Assembly (NCBI RefSeq): GCF_017355185.1 | Contig: NZ_JADILJ010000001.1 | Coordinates: 161,342 to 225,341 of the forward strand | Reading direction: 5' to 3' | From: Rathayibacter sp. SD072 | Lineage (GTDB): Bacteria > Actinomycetota > Actinomycetes > Actinomycetales > Microbacteriaceae | DNA: 64,000 nucleotides | In this document: positions 61,858 through 64,000 of the stretch, piece after piece | How the letters are laid out: the number at the start of each line of letters is the position of its first letter | Numbering within the stretch: position 1 is the stretch's first letter | Notes under the pieces: generated by a model | The model's database searches: none | What the model saw: the letters and a program-made list of their open reading frames with translations, nothing else | What the model was told of the DNA's origin: nothing | Translations under genes and position numbers: made by a program

Positions 61858-64000
61858 TCAGCCTCGCGGCTTCTCCTTCATCTCGATCGTCTCGATCTCG
61901 TCGCCGATCTGGATGTCGTTGTACTTGCCGAGACCGATACCGGCCTCGAAGTCCGTACGGACCTCCGTGACGTCGTCCTTGAAGCGACGCAGCGACTCGA
62001 TGGCGAGGTTGTCGCCCACCACGACGCCGTCGCGGATGACGCGCGCCTTCGAGTTGCGGGTGATCGTGCCGGAGCGGACGATGACACCCGCGATGTTGCC
62101 GAACTTCGAGGAGCGGAACACCTCGCGGATCTCGGCGACACCCGACTGGACCTCTTCGAACTCGGGCTTGAGCATGCCCTTGAGCGAGTTCTCGACCTCT
62201 TCGATCGCGTTGTAGATGACCGAGTAGAAGCGGATGTCCACTCCCTCTCGAGCAGCGCGCTCGCGGGCCTTCGGGTCGGGGCGGACGTTGAAGCCCACGA
62301 TGATCGCGTTGTCGATCGTCGCGAGGTTGACGTCCGACTCCGTGATCGCACCGACACCGCGGTGGATGATGCGCAGCTGCACCGAGTCGTCGACCTCGAT
62401 CTTGACGAGCGACTCCTCCAGCGCCTCGACGGCACCGGACACGTCGCCCTTGATGATGAGGTTGAGCGACTCGACCTTGCCCTCTTCGAGAGCACGGGTG
62501 AAGTCCTCGAGCGAGATGCGCTTGCGGGCCTTGGCCAGCAGGGCGTTGCGCTGAGCGGCTTCGCGCTTCTCGGCGATCTGGCGCGCGGTGCGGTCCTCCT
62601 CGGTGACGAGGAAGGTGTCACCGGCCCGGGGCACGGACGAGAGTCCCTGCACCTGGACCGGACGCGACGGCACGGCCTCGAGGACGGCGTTGCCGTTCTC
62701 GTCCGCCATCGCACGGACGCGGCCGTAGGCCGTTCCGGCGACGATCGCGTCTCCGACGCGCAGCGTTCCCGACTGGATGAGCACGGTCGCGACCGCGCCG
62801 CGTCCCTTGTCGAGCTTCGCCTCGATGGCGACGCCGCGTGCCTCCTTGTTGGGGTTGGCGCGCAGGTCGAGACCGGCGTCCGCGGTGAGCAGCACGGCGT
62901 CCAGGAGGTCCTGGATGCCGGTGCCGGCACGAGCCGACACGTCGACGAACATGACGTCTCCGCCGTACTCCTCCGCGACCAGTCCGAACTCGGTGAGCTG
63001 CTGGCGCACCTTGGCCGGGTTGGCGTCGGGCTTGTCCACCTTGTTGACCGCGACCACGATCGGCACGTTGGCCGCCTGGGCGTGGTTCAGCGCCTCGATG
63101 GTCTGCGGCATGATGCCGTCGTCCGCCGCGACCACGAGGATCGCGATGTCCGTGACCTGGGCACCGCGGGCTCGCATGGCGGTGAACGCCTCGTGACCCG
63201 GGGTGTCGATGAAGGTGATCGGGCGCTCGATGCCCTCGTGCTCCGCGACGACCTGGTACGCACCGATGTGCTGCGTGATGCCGCCCGCCTCGCCGGCGAC
63301 GACGTTGGCGTTGCGGATCGCGTCGAGCAGGCGCGTCTTTCCGTGGTCGACGTGACCCATGACGGTGACGACGGGGGGACGGATCTCGAGGTCCTCGTCC
63401 GTCTCGTCGTCGAGCTCCTGCTCGAGGTCGAGACCGAAGCCCTCGAGGAGCTCCTTGTCCTCGTCCTCGGGCGAGACGACCTGGATCTTGAAGCCGAGCT
63501 CCCCGCCGAGCACCTCGAAGGTGGCCTCGTCGAGCGACTCGGTCGCCGTCGCCATCTCGCCGAGGGCGAAGAGGACGGTGACCAGGTTGCCGGGGGGCAC
63601 CGGCACGCCGGTCATCGCCTCGATCTTGTCGGCGAAGTCCGAGATCGACGCGCCGCGGCGCAGACGGATGACCGTCTTGCCGTCGCCGCGGGGGACGCTG
63701 ACGCCGCCGAGCGACGGGGCCTCCCTGAGCTCGAACTCCTGACGCTTCGTGCGCTTGGACTTCCGGGCCTTGCTCTTGCCGCCACCGCGGCCGAAGGCAC
63801 CTGCGGTGCCGCCGCCGGGTCCGCGGCCACGACCGCCGCCGCCACCGGGACGCGGGGCGAAGCCGCCGCCGGCACCGGGGGCGCCGCCGCCGGGACGCTG
63901 GAAGCCGCCGCCTGCGGGGCGACCGGCTCCACCGGGACGACCGGCTCCTCCGCCGGGACCGCCCGGACGCTGGCCGAAGCCCGCGGGGCGCTGACCCATG
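61858..64000 (-). CDS. infB: Translation initiation factor IF-2 (5' end cut by window edge)
   Basis: 714 codons are visible; the N-terminal region extends beyond the window. A Gly/Pro/Arg-rich linker leads to the IF2_N-like region, then the GTPase domain: [14 protein letters not shown] (G1), [27 protein letters not shown] (G3), [13 protein letters not shown] (G4). Domains II-IV follow to the KPRG end. It places initiator tRNA on the ribosome. The frame begins with an ATG at 63999 by chance; the real start is upstream. Confidence 0.97.
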   Translation of the reverse strand, partial: MGQRPAGFGQRPGGPGGGAGRPGGAGRPAGGGFQRPGGGAPGAGGGFAPRPGGGGGRGRGPGGGTAGAFGRGGGKSKARKSKRTKRQEFELREAPSLGGVSVPRGDGKTVIRLRRGASISDFADKIEAMTGVPVPPGNLVTVLFALGEMATATESLDEATFEVLGGELGFKIQVVSPEDEDKELLEGFGLDLEQELDDETDEDLEIRPPVVTVMGHVDHGKTRLLDAIRNANVVAGEAGGITQHIGAYQVVAEHEGIERPITFIDTPGHEAFTAMRARGAQVTDIAILVVAADDGIMPQTIEALNHAQAANVPIVVAVNKVDKPDANPAKVRQQLTEFGLVAEEYGGDVMFVDVSARAGTGIQDLLDAVLLTADAGLDLRANPNKEARGVAIEAKLDKGRGAVATVLIQSGTLRVGDAIVAGTAYGRVRAMADENGNAVLEAVPSRPVQVQGLSSVPRAGDTFLVTEEDRTARQIAEKREAAQRNALLAKARKRISLEDFTRALEEGKVESLNLIIKGDVSGAVEALEESLVKIEVDDSVQLRIIHRGVGAITESDVNLATIDNAIIVGFNVRPDPKARERAAREGVDIRFYSVIYNAIEEVENSLKGMLKPEFEEVQSGVAEIREVFRSSKFGNIAGVIVRSGTITRNSKARVIRDGVVVGDNLAIESLRRFKDDVTEVRTDFEAGIGLGKYNDIQIGDEIETIEMKEKPRG

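Noticed and set aside
63750..64000. Gly/Pro-rich repetitive codons
   Set aside because: Normal low-complexity linker of actinobacterial IF-2.

Overview
The window is about 70 % GC, with tightly packed genes, many GTG starts, 4-bp ATGA/GTGA overlaps and very little non-coding DNA. It looks like a chromosomal core segment of an actinobacterium. The gene content and order (leuCD-murA, plsC-gpsA-ddl, thiL, rsmD, recG, coaD, then ribF-truB-rbfA-infB) and the F420 genes fit the family Microbacteriaceae (Rathayibacter/Clavibacter/Curtobacterium-like). Genus cannot be settled from the sequence alone. I see no insertion sequence, prophage, CRISPR array or rRNA; one tRNA gene is present.

Layout. 1-3.4 kb (+): 3' part of a PASTA-containing penicillin-binding protein, a DNA/RNA non-specific nuclease and a class IV aminotransferase. 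3.4-7.6 kb (-): coenzyme F420 genes cofC-cofE, coaD and recG. 7.6-12.2 kb (-): a MoxR-DUF58-transglutaminase operon. 12.3-14.9 kb: rsmD, thiL, a DUF3515 lipoprotein and a GntR regulator. 14.9-23.4 kb (-): ddl, gpsA, plsC, a two-gene ABC exporter, murA, leuD and leuC, the last preceded by a leucine-rich leader peptide. 23.4-26.4 kb (-): a TPR-like membrane protein, a PP2C phosphatase, TerC with a long 5' leader, and tRNA-Glu. 26.6-34.9 kb: secreted GH26 mannanase-like enzyme, MBL hydrolase, NUDIX, M20 peptidase, an Rv0805-like cyclic-nucleotide phosphodiesterase, a Stealth sugar-phosphate transferase and a CYTH-CHAD protein. 35-44.7 kb: S9 oligopeptidase, maltokinase, a 51-aa acidic protein, CorA, SbcD-SbcC and a CGNR-type regulator. 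44.8-48.1 kb (+): a Cys-containing microprotein, a 164-bp palindromic element, a TPP riboswitch and thiM-thiE-thiD/tenA. 48.1-56.9 kb: SNF2-type ATPase, small membrane proteins, a CsoR-like regulator with a macrodomain protein, a GDSL hydrolase with an SDR protein, ribF and truB. 57-64 kb: panE, a degenerate uridine-kinase homologue, mutY, an RNB nuclease, rbfA, a 470-bp repeat-bearing spacer, and the 3' three quarters of infB.

How the parts work together. Cell-wall precursor and polymer synthesis (murA, ddl, PBP), phospholipid synthesis (gpsA, plsC), leucine synthesis (leuCD), thiamine salvage (thiM, thiE, thiD-tenA, thiL), F420 maturation, CoA/FAD synthesis (coaD, panE, ribF), DNA repair (recG, sbcCD, mutY) and translation (infB, rbfA, truB, rsmD, tRNA-Glu) are housekeeping modules. 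The accessory genes sit between them.

The most interesting signals are in regulatory and non-coding DNA: a leuL-type leader peptide upstream of leuCD; a 164-bp imperfect palindrome whose right end forms part of the thi riboswitch promoter; two related palindromes between infB and rbfA; and a repeated layout in which a TAnnnT -10 element lies 6-8 nt before the start codon (leaderless mRNA) at about 18 genes, including divergent pairs with overlapping or adjacent -10 elements.
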